Part shown: positions 9,901 to 18,345 of the stretch, in pieces
Layout: each line of letters opens with the position of its first letter
Position numbering within the stretch: the first letter of the stretch is position 1
Notes under the pieces: model-generated
What the model was told of the DNA's origin: nothing
The model's input: the letters and a program-made list of their open reading frames with translations, nothing else
Database searches by the model: none
Position numbers and translations under genes: made by a program
From: JAFAYN01 sp963733105
GTDB taxonomy: Bacteria; Gemmatimonadota; Gemmatimonadetes; Longimicrobiales; Longimicrobiaceae
DNA length: 64,000 bases
Direction of reading: 5' to 3'
Assembly: GCA_963733105.1 (NCBI GenBank)
Contig: CAVTCB010000019.1
Span: 124,001 to 188,000 of the forward strand

Positions 9901-12402
9901 CCGGGTCCCCGTGGCGCGCACCGTCCCGGTGGCGCTCCCGTGCAGCTGCGCCGCCGGGGCGAAGCGCCCCACGGTCTCCAGGGAGAGGGGGAGCGCCCGC
10001 ACGTCCACGGCGAAGCGCCCGGCATTGCCGAACGGGATCCCCGCCTCCCCCACCAGCCGCGAGCGCCCCGTCGGCGCCTCGTGCGTCACGTCGCCGCTCA
10101 CCGCCAGCCGCGTCGCCGTGGAGCCGTCCACCGTCGCCCGGCCGGAAAGGAAGCCGGCCAGCGGGAGGTCGGGGTTGAAGGCGCGCACCAGCGCCGTCTG
10201 CAGCGGGTCGAAGCGGAGCCGCAGGTCGCGGGCGCGGAACGCCTCCCCGAAGCCCACGCCGCCGTTCGCCACCACGTGCGAGCGCCCGGTCTCCGCGCTC
10301 CGGTGCACCAGGTCCGCGGCCAGGCGGAGGTCAGCCGGGGTCCCGCTCAGCCGCGCCGTCCCCTCCACCGTCCCGGCCAGCGCCAGGTCGGGGCGGAACG
10401 CCTTCGCCACCGCCACCTGCAGCGGGTCGAAGCGGAGCCGGAGGTCGCGCATGCGGAGCACCTCGCCGAAGGCCACGCCGCCACTCGCCACCACGTGGGA
10501 GCGGCCGGTGGACGCGCCCGTGTGCACCACGTCGGCGGCCAGCCGGAGGTCGCGCGGGGTCCCGTCGAGGGTGGCCGTCCCGCGGACGCTCCCCTCCAGC
10601 GGGAGCTCCGGGTTGAAGGCCTTCGCCACTGCCACCTGCACCGGGTCGAAGCGGAGCCGCAGGCCGCGCATGCGCAGCTCGTCCCCGAAGGCCACGCCCC
10701 CGTTCGCCACCAGGTGCGAGCGGCCCGTCGCGGCGCTGCGGTGCACCAGGTCGGCGGCCAGCCGCAGGTCCTCGGGCCTCCCGTTGAGCGTCGCCGTCCC
10801 CGTCACCGTCCCGCCCAGGGGGAGGTCGGGCTTGAAGGCGCGGGCGAGCGCCACCTGGAGCGGGTCCAGGCGTACCCGGAGGTCGCGCGCGGCGAACACG
10901 CCGGAGCGGCGGACCACCGCCCCGTTCGCCACCAGGCGGGAGCGCCCCACCTTCGCGTCCCGGTGCGCCAGGTCCGCGCGGAAGTCGAACCCCGCGCGGG
11001 TGCTCCCCGTCAGCGTGGCGGTCCCGGTGATCCCCCCGCCCACCGGGAGGTCCGGCCCCGCCGCGCTCACCAGCGACAGCTGCAGCGGGGCGAAGCGGAG
11101 CCGCAGCCCCCGGGCGCTGAAGCCGCCCGCGGTCCCCACCGTGCCGTCCGCGACCACGCGGCTCACCGAGCGAGCGCGGTCCGTGAACGCCACGTTGCCG
11201 TCCACGCGGAGCGCCTCGGGGCGCCCCGCGAGCGCCAGCCGACCGTCCAGCGTCCCCTCGCGCGGCGGGTCCACCGCCGGGGCGAGGCGGCGGATCAGCC
11301 GCGTGTCCACCCCGGCGAAGCGGAGGTCGCTGGGGCCCAGGCGGAGCGAGTCGCCGAAGGTGAGGTCCAGGTGCCCGGCCAGGCGCGCGCGGTCCGCGGC
11401 CAGGCTCATCTCCCGCGCCACCACCCGCGTGCGCTCGCCGCTCCGGGCTACCGCGAGCCGCAGGCTCCCCCCGCCGCGCTCCGGGAGCGGCGGGTACGCC
11501 CAGCGGAGGTCCGCGAAGGCCAGCCGCGGCGCGGCGGCCGTGGCGCGGAGGTCCCCCGTCCCCGCGTGGTACGTCCCGGCCAGCGTCGCCCGCGTCCCGG
11601 GGAGGGCCAGCCGCAGCCCCTCGACGGCCACCGTGTCCCCGCTCTTGACGACGCGGCCCGCGAGGTCGCGCACGTCGGCGGCGGGGGGGCGGAAGGGGAG
11701 GGCGAGCATGCTCAGCCGCCCCACGTCGAACACCATGGAGGCGCTGTCCGGGTGCGCCAGCCGGAGCCGGTCGAAGCGCCCGTTCAGGCGCCGGTAGTCC
11801 TGGATGCTCTGGAAGCCCCGGGGGACGCGCACGATCAGGCGCCGGGTCGCCGGGGAGAGCGCCACCCGGACGGCGCTGTCGCGGGCGGCGCCCCGCAGCG
11901 AGTCCTCCGGCTCCCACGCGTTGCGCACCAGCACGCGCCCGTCCACCACGTCCAGGCCGCGCACCGAGACCCAGGCGCCGAACCCCTGCCGGGAGGGCGG
12001 CTTGGTGCTGTCGCTGGGGAAGATGCGCGAGAAGTTCCAGGCCAGCCCCGGCTGGCGGTCCAGCACCACCACGGGGCGCACCAGCCGCACGTCCCTCAGC
12101 TCCACCCGGCGGCGCAGGAGCGGGAGGAGCGAGTAGCCCAGGTCGACCGTGTCCGCGCGGAAGAACGGCGCGCCCGTGCTGTCGGTGATCTCCACCCCCG
12201 CGATCCGGGCGCCGGTGAGGAGGTTGCCGCGCACCGGGCCCATCCGCACCACCCCGTGGGCGCTCGACTGCAGCCGGGTGTACACGAAGCGCCGCACCCG
12301 CTCGCGCCCCGCGTCGGTCTGCGTCAGGAAGAGGAGGGAGGCCGCCACCAGGATCACCACCCCGGCCGCGGCGCCGAGCGCCACCTTCACCCCGCGCCGC
12401 AT
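6943..12402 (-). CDS. tamB: TamB-type translocation and assembly module protein
   Basis: An 1819-residue inner-membrane-anchored periplasmic protein, the usual partner of TamA, thought to bridge the two membranes for outer-membrane protein insertion or lipid transport. It starts MRRGVKVALGAAAGVVIL (one N-terminal TM helix) and continues with AsmA/TamB-like beta-rich repeats. The C-terminal TamB (DUF490) domain includes PIDPILQLKAEQEV, and the protein ends in a terminal Phe after LQWQRR. The ATG at 12402 overlaps the last base of the upstream tamA stop codon (TGATG), so the two are translationally coupled. Residues around 450-750 hold a run of ~74-residue near-identical repeats, longer than I would expect for the family. 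The TGA is at 6943-6945. Confidence 0.9.
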   Translation of the reverse strand: MRRGVKVALGAAAGVVILVAASLLFLTQTDAGRERVRRFVYTRLQSSAHGVVRMGPVRGNLLTGARIAGVEITDSTGAPFFRADTVDLGYSLLPLLRRRVELRDVRLVRPVVVLDRQPGLAWNFSRIFPSDSTKPPSRQGFGAWVSVRGLDVVDGRVLVRNAWEPEDSLRGAARDSAVRVALSPATRRLIVRVPRGFQSIQDYRRLNGRFDRLRLAHPDSASMVFDVGRLSMLALPFRPPAADVRDLAGRVVKSGDTVAVEGLRLALPGTRATLAGTYHAGTGDLRATAAAPRLAFADLRWAYPPLPERGGGSLRLAVARSGERTRVVAREMSLAADRARLAGHLDLTFGDSLRLGPSDLRFAGVDTRLIRRLAPAVDPPREGTLDGRLALAGRPEALRVDGNVAFTDRARSVSRVVADGTVGTAGGFSARGLRLRFAPLQLSLVSAAGPDLPVGGGITGTATLTGSTRAGFDFRADLAHRDAKVGRSRLVANGAVVRRSGVFAARDLRVRLDPLQVALARAFKPDLPLGGTVTGTATLNGRPEDLRLAADLVHRSAATGRSHLVANGGVAFGDELRMRGLRLRFDPVQVAVAKAFNPELPLEGSVRGTATLDGTPRDLRLAADVVHTGASTGRSHVVASGGVAFGEVLRMRDLRLRFDPLQVAVAKAFRPDLALAGTVEGTARLSGTPADLRLAADLVHRSAETGRSHVVANGGVGFGEAFRARDLRLRFDPLQTALVRAFNPDLPLAGFLSGRATVDGSTATRLAVSGDVTHEAPTGRSRLVGEAGIPFGNAGRFAVDVRALPLSLETVGRFAPAAQLHGSATGTVRATGTRRDLAFSLGLAVQDGGRVDADGRLDLASAGKEYDVRARFGAFDPRAVTLRAPSSRLTGTASAVGRGTDPATMTATVAADLTGSRLGSTEVDSVRLLTRLAGGLATVERGTVRLGSALAEARGSFGLVAGRSGTLDYRVRVDTLARFAGLLPADSGRVAPRPAGIARAVERARMDSLRVALATEVERAATGRPAEPTLRVDTASLAIPRDSLAGSLEAAGTLSGNVTRFDVRGRAAMRDLVAFGTTVGSGRVSYAWLNAPTSRSDLTLDAELDRVRAGGFDLDSVGARVRYAGSLAEGSGTADVLVRQDERRDYRATTAFTVSPQRKEVRYSALALRFDTTTWRAPRPGAVSWAGSGVEVRDVELRSGQGGRIYVDGRLPTEGPADLRVAVERLQVGDVLALMQDSLRVRGLLSLDAQLRGTGRNPVISGTAGVVEGVVDTVRVPDLRARFAYADRVLRGDADLRQGARVLLTAEGRLPVNLALSGVEGPRFAANAPLLLDVRADSLPLEALPSFTPAVSDVRGRVVGTLAVRGTRADPDVRGVVNLDLGSLKVVQPGLELEDLVGTVRVEGDTAVVDSLTARSRRGTLRVAGGLDLSTLTQPGFDLRLAARDARVLDNEYGKVEADAELELDGPWTAARLTGNLRVRRGVVYAPELNAQRIDIDAPSVTALGDTAALRVLPVQNPLLANLRVDVDVSIAPDTWVRNSQANVQVYTAAETGALTVNMDRATQSLALRGTINTERGEYTFAGRRIRLTQGSVIFLGQSPIDPILQLKAEQEVRLVNRPAFAIQLLVGGTLRTPRLTVQSNAQPPIAESDLLSYFAFGESSSSLLQNGAGGSLGGGTGGGGVLLGPIGALATQQLGATAVGTVVDQIEQQARRSLNLDVFNVTPAPLPPELALQGYFNVFRGAQFEAGRYLSSRWFIAGQGRTAFVLPGMRLEYRTLTGFQWVTSWEPRYLAQQPSLTLSQDPKTTNVLGMFLQWQRRF
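10140..11050 (-). repeat. Tandem ~222-bp repeats inside tamB
   Basis: About four to five consecutive units of roughly 74 codons recur in frame. Each contains a piece like LPLxGxVxGTATLxG, then DLRLAADxVHR, GRSHxVANGGVxFG, and LRLRFDPLQVAxAKAF. Neighbouring units are similar in DNA as well as in protein, which points to recent expansion within the gene. The outermost units are more diverged. Confidence 0.8.
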
Positions 12403-14635
12403 CAGTACGCCTCCCCGATGGAGAGGTGGAGCTGGAGCCGGCTCCCCAGCCGGTTGAGGAAGCTTCCGCCTTCCTCCAGCGGGTCGTAGCGCTTCCGGAC
12501 GTCCAGGCGGACCAGCCGGTTGACCCCGTCCGCGTCGGTGACCTGCGTGACCACGGCGAGCTCCTCGCGGATCGTGGGCCGGATCCCCAGGTCCACCCGG
12601 ATGGGGCCTATGGGGGAGCGGTAGCGGACGCCGAAGCCGGGCGTCACCGCCGTGCGGGCGTCCGCCAGCGCGCTCACCGCCGGGTCCCCCACGCGGGCGG
12701 CGTCCACGAACACCGCCCCCACGAAGTTCCCCCACACCGGGCGCCGGTACTCCACGCTCGCCTCCACCAGCCGCGTCCCCCCCACGGGGCGCGGCTGGAA
12801 CTCGGACGAGGGGACCGGGTTGGGGTCGCACTCCCCGCTCAGGAGGGAGGCCCGGGTGCAGGGCGCCGGCGACGCCGAGTCCGGCCGGCTCAGCAGCTCG
12901 TCGGGGTCCACCGTCAGGATGCGCGGGCCGAGCTGGTTCTCGGCGAAGCCGCGCACCGAGCGCGCGCCGCCCGCGTAGAAGCGCGTGGTGGGGTGGAGGA
13001 TCTCCCCCCCGCCGCCCCGTCCACCCCCACCGCCGCGGCCGTCCCCGCCAGCCCCCGGACCCACCCGGCGCGCACCCGCCCGGCCAGCGTCCCGCCCCCC
13101 AGCCGCAGGTCGCGCGTGACCTCGGCCTCCGCCCGGTTGTACCGGAAGTCGGAGGCGGTGGCCTGCGAGGCGTGCTCCAGCCCCAGCCGCGCCGTGTACC
13201 CCGAGCTCCGCACCAGCGCGTCGTCCACCCGCTCCACGAAGCCGCTCACCGAGAGCGGGGAAAGGCTCTGGCGGCCCTGCAGCGCCTGGATGGTGGGGTC
13301 GTCGCACACCCCGTAGTTGACGCAGAAGTACACGTCGCCGGCCAGGACGGTGTTCAGCTCGTAGCGGTAGACCAGGCTGAGCGGCGCCCGCTCCGCCATC
13401 TGGCGCGTGAAGGTGACGTTCGCGCCGAAGCCGCGGTCCACCACCACCGACGGCTCCACCCGCCGGTGCGTGAAGAGCCCGAGCCCCAGCGAGCTCGACG
13501 CGGCCGGGAACGCCGGCTGGGTCAGCTGCGCGCTCGCCTGCCAGGTGGGGCGCAGGAAGGCGTCCTCGTCCACCCCCGGGAGCCCCGCCGGCTCCTCGTC
13601 GCGGAAGGGGAAGCTCCCCTTCAGCTGCGAGGCCAGGAGGCGCCCCAGCACCCCGGTGAGGTCCAGCCGCCGCCCGCCGCCCAGCCAGTTGAACCAGGTG
13701 AACTGCGCCTGCGTCTGGAAGTAGTCCACGGTGGTGAAGCCCACCTGGGTGCGGAGCAGCCGGAACGGCGCCTCCCGCACCGCCACCGCCACCGTCTTGG
13801 CGCTGTCCTGCCCCGGGGGGACGCCGACCAGCGCCTGCTGGAACATCCCCGTGAGGTAGAGCGCCCGCTGCGCCTCCTCCACCTTCGCCGGGCGGTAGAG
13901 CTGCCCGGCCCGGACCGGGAGCGCGTCGCGGATGGTCCGGTCCGTCACCCGCTCGTTCCCCTCCACCTCGATCCGCTCGATGGTGGTGCGCCGCCCGGGC
14001 TCCAGCGTCACCTCCACCGCCGCCAGCGTGTCCGCCAGCACCGCGGTGTCGCGCGCCACGGCGTCGCCGTAGCCGCGGTCGTGGAGCGCGATCAGGAGCC
14101 GCGTCGTGGCCGAGTCGAGCCGCAGGACGTCGAGCGGGTCCCCGACCTCGGGGAGCGCGGCGTCGCGGATCTGCCGCCTCCCCAGCACCGGCTCCGCCCC
14201 GTTCACGGCGAGGGAGCGGATCCGCGTGGCGGGGCCCTGGTCCACGTCGAAGGTCACCGCCACCCCGCTCCCCCGGGGGGTCACGGTGGTCGCCACGGTC
14301 GAGTGCCGCCACCCGCGGCGCCAGAGGAAGACGCGGATGCGCAGCTCGTCCTGCGGGAGCTCCGCCCGGTCCAGGTCGTGCTTCTCGACGAACATCCCGG
14401 CGCGGCTCACCAGGCAGAACGGCTTGAGGAAGATGCTGCGGCAGCGGGTGGCCTGCGTGGCGAGCCCCTCGCGGAGCTCGCTCATGGGGACGCCGCGCAC
14501 GCCGCGGATCGTCACCCGCTGCACGCGCGGGGTCTCGTCCTCCCCGAGGACGGACTGCGCGGCCAGCGGCCCCGCCCCGGACAGGGAGGAGGCCGCGCAC
14601 GCGAGGAGGAGCGCTGCGGTCCGGAGACGCGGCAT
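12402..14635 (-). CDS. tamA: TamA/BamA-family outer-membrane protein, frameshifted
   Basis: An Omp85-family protein: signal peptide (MPRLRTAALLLACAASSLSG..LAAQ), POTRA domains (residues ~35-290, including RRTTIERIEVEGNERVTD), then a beta-barrel. The frame starting at ATG 14635 carries the protein to about 13010. The remaining ~200 residues (ILHPTTRFYAGGARSVRGFA to the end SIGEAY) are in another frame to TGA 12402. The switch lies at a run of eight C (13004-13010 region), so a homopolymer length error or slip is the simplest cause. The RFYAGG..SVRGF piece is the conserved Omp85 barrel motif. The stop overlaps the tamB start by one base. The gene is divergent from the response regulator. Confidence 0.88.
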
Positions 14636-14746
14636 CAGGTCTCGGGCTGGATGTGCGCTGGAAGACGGAACGGATGGTCGCTACAACGGCAGGCGTCATG
14701 CGATTCACGTGCCAGCCGGCCTGGGGCTTGCGACGGCGCCCTCTCC

Positions 14747-15442
14747 ATGAGAATCCTGATCGTCGAGGACGAGGCGCGCCTGGCGAGCGCCATCGAGCGC
14801 TACCTGCGCGAGAGCGCCTTCGCCGTGGACGTGGCCGGCGCGGGGAAGGACGCCCTGTTCCTGGCGAACGTGAACCCCTACGATGCCATCGTCCTGGACA
14901 TCGGCATCCCCGAGCCGGACGGCTTCGAGGTGCTCCGCCGGCTGCGCGCGCGCGGGAACGCCGCCCGCGTCCTCATCCTCACCGCCCGCGACGGCGTGGA
15001 GGACCGCATCCACGGGCTGGAGCTGGGCGCCGACGACTACCTGGTCAAGCCCTTCGACCTGGGCGAGCTGCGCGCCCGTCTGCGCGCCCTCCTGCGGCGC
15101 GGCGAGTCCCTCACCCCCGACGTGCTGCGCGTGGCCGACCTGGAGCTGGACGGCAACGCCCGTACGGCGAGCCGGGGCGGGCGCCCCGTCCCGCTGACCA
15201 CCAAGGAGTACGCCCTGCTGGAGTACCTGGTGCGCAACACCGGCCGGGTGGTGGGGCGCGCCGAGATCTCGGACAAGGTGTGGGACGAGCGGTACGATCC
15301 CGCCTCCAACCTGATCGAGGTGTACATCAACCGCCTGCGCCGCAAGGTGGACGCCGGGGCCGCGAGCCCGCTCATCCACACCCGCCGGGGCGCGGGGTAC
15401 GTGCTGGCCGACCTCGGGGAGGACCATGCCGATCCGGATTGA
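14747..15442 (+). CDS. OmpR/PhoB-family response regulator
   Basis: A 231-residue DNA-binding regulator. The receiver domain (residues 1-115) has the acidic pair E7-D8, phospho-acceptor D51 (VLDIGIPEPDG), T79 and K101. The C-terminal winged helix (residues ~128-222) includes LTTKEYALLEYLVRN and the recognition-wing pattern RRGAGYVL. It overlaps the kinase gene by 17 bases, so they form an operon, and a Spy-like periplasmic gene follows. This resembles the Cpx, CusRS and similar envelope or metal-stress systems. The ATG at 14747 has only a weak Shine-Dalgarno, but it is the first residue of the domain. Intergenic space to divergent tamA is about 110 bases. Confidence 0.93.
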   Translation: MRILIVEDEARLASAIERYLRESAFAVDVAGAGKDALFLANVNPYDAIVLDIGIPEPDGFEVLRRLRARGNAARVLILTARDGVEDRIHGLELGADDYLVKPFDLGELRARLRALLRRGESLTPDVLRVADLELDGNARTASRGGRPVPLTTKEYALLEYLVRNTGRVVGRAEISDKVWDERYDPASNLIEVYINRLRRKVDAGAASPLIHTRRGAGYVLADLGEDHADPD

Positions 15443-16847
15443 CACCATCCGGCTGCGCCTGACGCTCTGGTACGCCGCCATCCTGGCCGTGGCGCTCGCC
15501 TCCATGTCGGTGGCCGCCTACACGTTCCTGGACCGGATGGCCGCGCGGCACGCCACCGGGGCGATCCTGCAGACCGCGGGGACGGTGCTGGCCACCGGCG
15601 GCCGCCGGCCCGGCGGGCTGGAGGCCGCCGTCGAGCGCTTCCGCGCGCCCGACCGGCGGGTGCTCCTGGTGGCGCCCGGCGGGCGCGTCCTCGCCGCCTC
15701 CACGCCCCCGCCCTTCGGCCCTCCGGCCGCGCGGGAGGTGTTCGCGGGAGTGCCCCCGCCGGCCGCCCTGGCGGCCACGGCGCACGGCGGGCACCCGGCC
15801 AGCCGCGTGGTGCGGCTGCGGCCGGGCGACCCTCCGGTGCGCGTCGGCGTGCGGCCCCTCCTCCGACCGGAGGGCGCCGTGCTGGCGGTGGTGGCGTCCA
15901 CCCGCCCGGAGCAGCTGATGCGCGAGCACGCCCGGACGGCGCTCGCGTTCGCCGTGGTCGCCACCCTCCTCCTGGCCGTCGTCCCCGGGTCGCTGCTGGT
16001 GCGGCGGAGCCTGGCCCCCATCGGGGAGATGACCCGCCGGGCCTCCCGCATCGGCGCCGAGCGGCTGGGGGACCGGCTCCCCGTGGGGAACCCGCGCGAC
16101 GAGCTGGGCGCGCTGGCGCGGGTGCTCAACGAGCTCCTCGACCGGCTCCAGGCCGCCTTCGCCCAGCAGCGCCGCTTCATGGCCGAGGCCGCTCACGAGC
16201 TGCGCACCCCCGTGGCCGTGGTCCGCGCCGAGACCGAGCTGGCCCTTGCCGGGGAGCGCACCGCCGCCGAGTACCGCGACGCCCTGGGTGTGGTGTGGAG
16301 CGAGTCCGAGCGGCTGGCGCGCGTCGTGGACGACCTCCTCACCCTGTCGCGCGCACAGGCGGGGGAGTACCCGCTGCGGCGCGCCCCCGCCGACCTCGCC
16401 GAGGTGGTGGCCGACGTGGCGCGCGCCCACCGCTCCCTGGCCGCGGCCCGCGGAGTGCGGCTGGAGACCGGGACCGACGACGAGCTCCCCCTGGACGCCG
16501 ACGCCGCGCTCCTGGAGCGGATGCTCCGCAACCTGGTGGAGAACGCCGTCAAGCACGGCCGCCCCGGCGACACCGTGCGCGTGGAGGCCCGGCGCGCGGG
16601 GGAGGTGTACCGCCTCCGCGTGGCCGACACCGGGCCCGGCATCCCCGCCGACTCCCGAGAGCGCATCTGGGAGCCGTTCTTCCGCGGGAGCCTCGCCCGC
16701 GCGGGGAGTGCCGACGGCGGGGCCGGGCTCGGGCTCCCCCTCGCGCGCTGGATCGCCGAGGCGCACGGCGGCAGCCTGGAGCTGGCCGCCACCGGCCCCG
16801 ACGGGAGCGTCTTCGAGGCGGTCCTCCCCGCCGCGCCGGTCCGTTAA
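15426..16847 (+). CDS. Sensor histidine kinase, HAMP type
   Basis: A 473-residue inner-membrane kinase, partner of the preceding regulator. TM1 is at residues ~13-33, then a ~135-residue periplasmic sensor region, TM2 at ~173-193 and HAMP at ~195-245. The HisKA H-box AEAAHELRTPVAVV has its His near residue 256. The ATPase domain has NLVENAVKHG (N box, ~368), DTGPGIP (G1, ~400) and GLGLPLARWIAEAHGG (G2). All kinase motifs are intact. The sensor region shows no family I recognise, so the signal is unknown. Confidence 0.93.
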   Translation: MPIRIDTIRLRLTLWYAAILAVALASMSVAAYTFLDRMAARHATGAILQTAGTVLATGGRRPGGLEAAVERFRAPDRRVLLVAPGGRVLAASTPPPFGPPAAREVFAGVPPPAALAATAHGGHPASRVVRLRPGDPPVRVGVRPLLRPEGAVLAVVASTRPEQLMREHARTALAFAVVATLLLAVVPGSLLVRRSLAPIGEMTRRASRIGAERLGDRLPVGNPRDELGALARVLNELLDRLQAAFAQQRRFMAEAAHELRTPVAVVRAETELALAGERTAAEYRDALGVVWSESERLARVVDDLLTLSRAQAGEYPLRRAPADLAEVVADVARAHRSLAAARGVRLETGTDDELPLDADAALLERMLRNLVENAVKHGRPGDTVRVEARRAGEVYRLRVADTGPGIPADSRERIWEPFFRGSLARAGSADGGAGLGLPLARWIAEAHGGSLELAATGPDGSVFEAVLPAAPVR

Positions 16848-16872
16848 TCCTGCAGTTAGGTACCCCGCGTTA
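16843..16872 (+). promoter_or_regulatory. Three GTTA repeats ahead of the Spy-like gene
   Basis: GTTA occurs at 16843, 16855 and 16869, giving spacings of 12 and 14 bases, directly upstream of the Spy-like gene. OmpR-family regulators bind direct repeats of about one helical turn. This could be the target of the adjacent regulator, but four-base words arise easily by chance. Confidence 0.25.
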
Positions 16873-16939
16873 GCTTGGTCGCGTGAGGGCGCAGGTGCCC
16901 CCCCACGGAACGACACACCCGAGACACGGAGAAGCACCG

Positions 16940-17416
16940 ATGAGACGCAATCGAGTGATCGGATTCGCGCTGGCGCTCGTCGCGGCGAGCACCGCCCAGG
17001 CCGCCACCGCCCAGCAGCACGGGCCCCCGCAGGGCCAGCACGGGGCGCACGCCCGGGCGCAGGGCGGCCACGGCCCGTTCCAGCAGCTCTTCGAGGGGGT
17101 CGAGCTGACCCAGGCGCAGAAGGAGCAGCTCCACGCCATGCACGAGGAGATGCGCCCGAAGGGCGGGGCGGCCGCCGGGGTGCACGCCCAGGGAGGCGGG
17201 GCGCGCGAGCGCCGCGAGCCCACCGCCGAGGAGCGCCAGCGGATGCAGCAGCACCACGCCGAGATGAAGCAGCACCACGAGCAGATGCTGGGGCGGGTCC
17301 GGGCCCTCCTCACGCCGGAGCAGCGCGTTCGCTTCGAGCAGAACCTGGAGCGGATGGAGGCGCATCACCGCGAGCACGGTCTTCAGCAGGGGGGGCAGCA
17401 GCGTCCCCGGGCATGA
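16940..17416 (+). CDS. Spy/CpxP-like periplasmic LTxxQ protein
   Basis: A 158-residue secreted protein: signal peptide to about residue 27 (AQAATAQ), then a His/Gln/Glu/Met-rich helical domain. It contains two LTxxQ-type motifs, LTQAQKEQL (residues ~58-66) and LTPEQRVRF (~124-132), the hallmark of Spy/CpxP chaperone-like stress proteins. Many His and Met residues (HHAEMKQHHEQM) could bind metal. GGAG precedes ATG 16940. It follows the two-component pair by 92 bases and is followed by a strong hairpin, so it is probably a target of that pair. The family assignment is firm; metal sensing is inference. Confidence 0.85.
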   Translation: MRRNRVIGFALALVAASTAQAATAQQHGPPQGQHGAHARAQGGHGPFQQLFEGVELTQAQKEQLHAMHEEMRPKGGAAAGVHAQGGGARERREPTAEERQRMQQHHAEMKQHHEQMLGRVRALLTPEQRVRFEQNLERMEAHHREHGLQQGGQQRPRA

Positions 17417-17427
17417 GACGGTAGGGC

Positions 17428-17562
17428 GGGTTCGGGCGTGCCCCCGCTGACGCGGGGTCGGGCTGCGGCTCCGTAGGGAACGATACTACCGTTCCCAACG
17501 GAGTCGAGCCCCGCGCAAACTGCGCGCGGGTCTCGCCCCTTCGGGCTCGCATCCCTCACGCA
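17428..17562 (-). repeat. Structured extragenic repeat, copy 2 (inverted)
   Basis: Reverse orientation of the element at 3020-3153, starting 11 bases behind the Spy-like stop codon. The central stem is GGGAACG/CGTTCCC (17476-17482 with 17490-17496) in place of GGGCAGC/GCTGCCC in copy 1: both arms changed together. The outer CTCCG/CGGAG pairs and the 7-base loop length are kept. The CCCGCGC/GCGCGGG and CCGC/GCGG stems are also present. Confidence 0.85.
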
Positions 17563-17584
17563 ACTGCAGGGCCTGCCGTACGAC

Positions 17585-17617
17585 GAGCGCCCCCGTGCCC
17601 CCGGCACGGGGGCGCTC
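17585..17617 (+). terminator. Perfect 15-bp hairpin behind the Spy-like gene
   Basis: Bases 17585-17599 (GAGCGCCCCCGTGCC) pair perfectly with 17603-17617 around a three-base loop. No T-tract follows, but the stem strength and its place after the repeat element suit transcription termination for the two-component/Spy unit. Confidence 0.65.
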
Positions 17618-17799
17618 CCGCTTGTGGAGAGTGGCGCATGTGTATGCCCAATCCATGAAAAAGCAGTAAACCAGAAGGAAAACGGACTTTCGTGTCCAAA
17701 TATGGGCGGTTTAGCCTATGCGCCGTGGCCCGTTTGGTACGAGCTTTCTCTCAGGCGGGCACGCATGGAGGCGAGCCCGTTTCAACCACAACGCGGAGG

Positions 17800-18345
17800 A
17801 TGCCCGTGTCCGGATCACAGAACCCCATGTCTGCAGTAGTGGCGAAGCGGCTCGCCGCCGCCGCGGACGGACACCGCAACGGGAAGCCGGTGTACTTCGT
17901 CGCCGACCTTCAGGACCTCGGCGAGGTGGAGTCCTTCGAGGGGGAGGGCGCGAAGGAGGCGGCGGAGAGGGCGAGCCGCGACAGGGCCGCCAGGGGGGGG
18001 ACCCGGCCCGCCGTGTTCGGCCCCTACCTGACCGAGCCGGACCCCGCGTCCGCGGCGGCCCCGAAGCCCGAGGTCCTCGACGTCACCGTCCGGGTGCGGC
18101 TGCCGGACGGGTCCACGCGGAGCCAGAGCTTCGACGGCGGGGAGCTCGACGCGATCTTCTGGACCCGGTCGGCGGTGGACAAGTTCGTCGTCCCCTACTA
18201 CGCCGGGACGCTGGGGCTGCAGTACGCCACCCGCGTGTCCAACCAGTTCGCCGGGGAGAACGTCTACATGCTGGCCCACCTTCCCGACACCGTCATCCGG
18301 CCCATCCTGACCCCGGGGGACCCGCCGCACCACCCGGAGGACTAG
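17800..18345 (+). CDS. Hypothetical protein
   Basis: 181 residues from ATG 17800 (GGAGG lies directly at the start); ATG 17827 (MSAVVAKRLAAAADG) is an alternative and an upstream in-frame start at 17692 is less likely. The sequence is acidic and soluble, without signal peptide or TM helix. The second half has a strand-rich stretch (VLDVTVRVRLPDGSTRSQSF) and FWTRSAVDKFVVPYYAGTLG, suggesting a small mixed fold; I recognise no family. About 180 bases upstream are unusually AT-rich for this window (17620-17760), probably the promoter region. Its TAG overlaps the stop of the opposing regulator gene at a shared CTAG. Confidence 0.6.
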   Translation: MPVSGSQNPMSAVVAKRLAAAADGHRNGKPVYFVADLQDLGEVESFEGEGAKEAAERASRDRAARGGTRPAVFGPYLTEPDPASAAAPKPEVLDVTVRVRLPDGSTRSQSFDGGELDAIFWTRSAVDKFVVPYYAGTLGLQYATRVSNQFAGENVYMLAHLPDTVIRPILTPGDPPHHPED

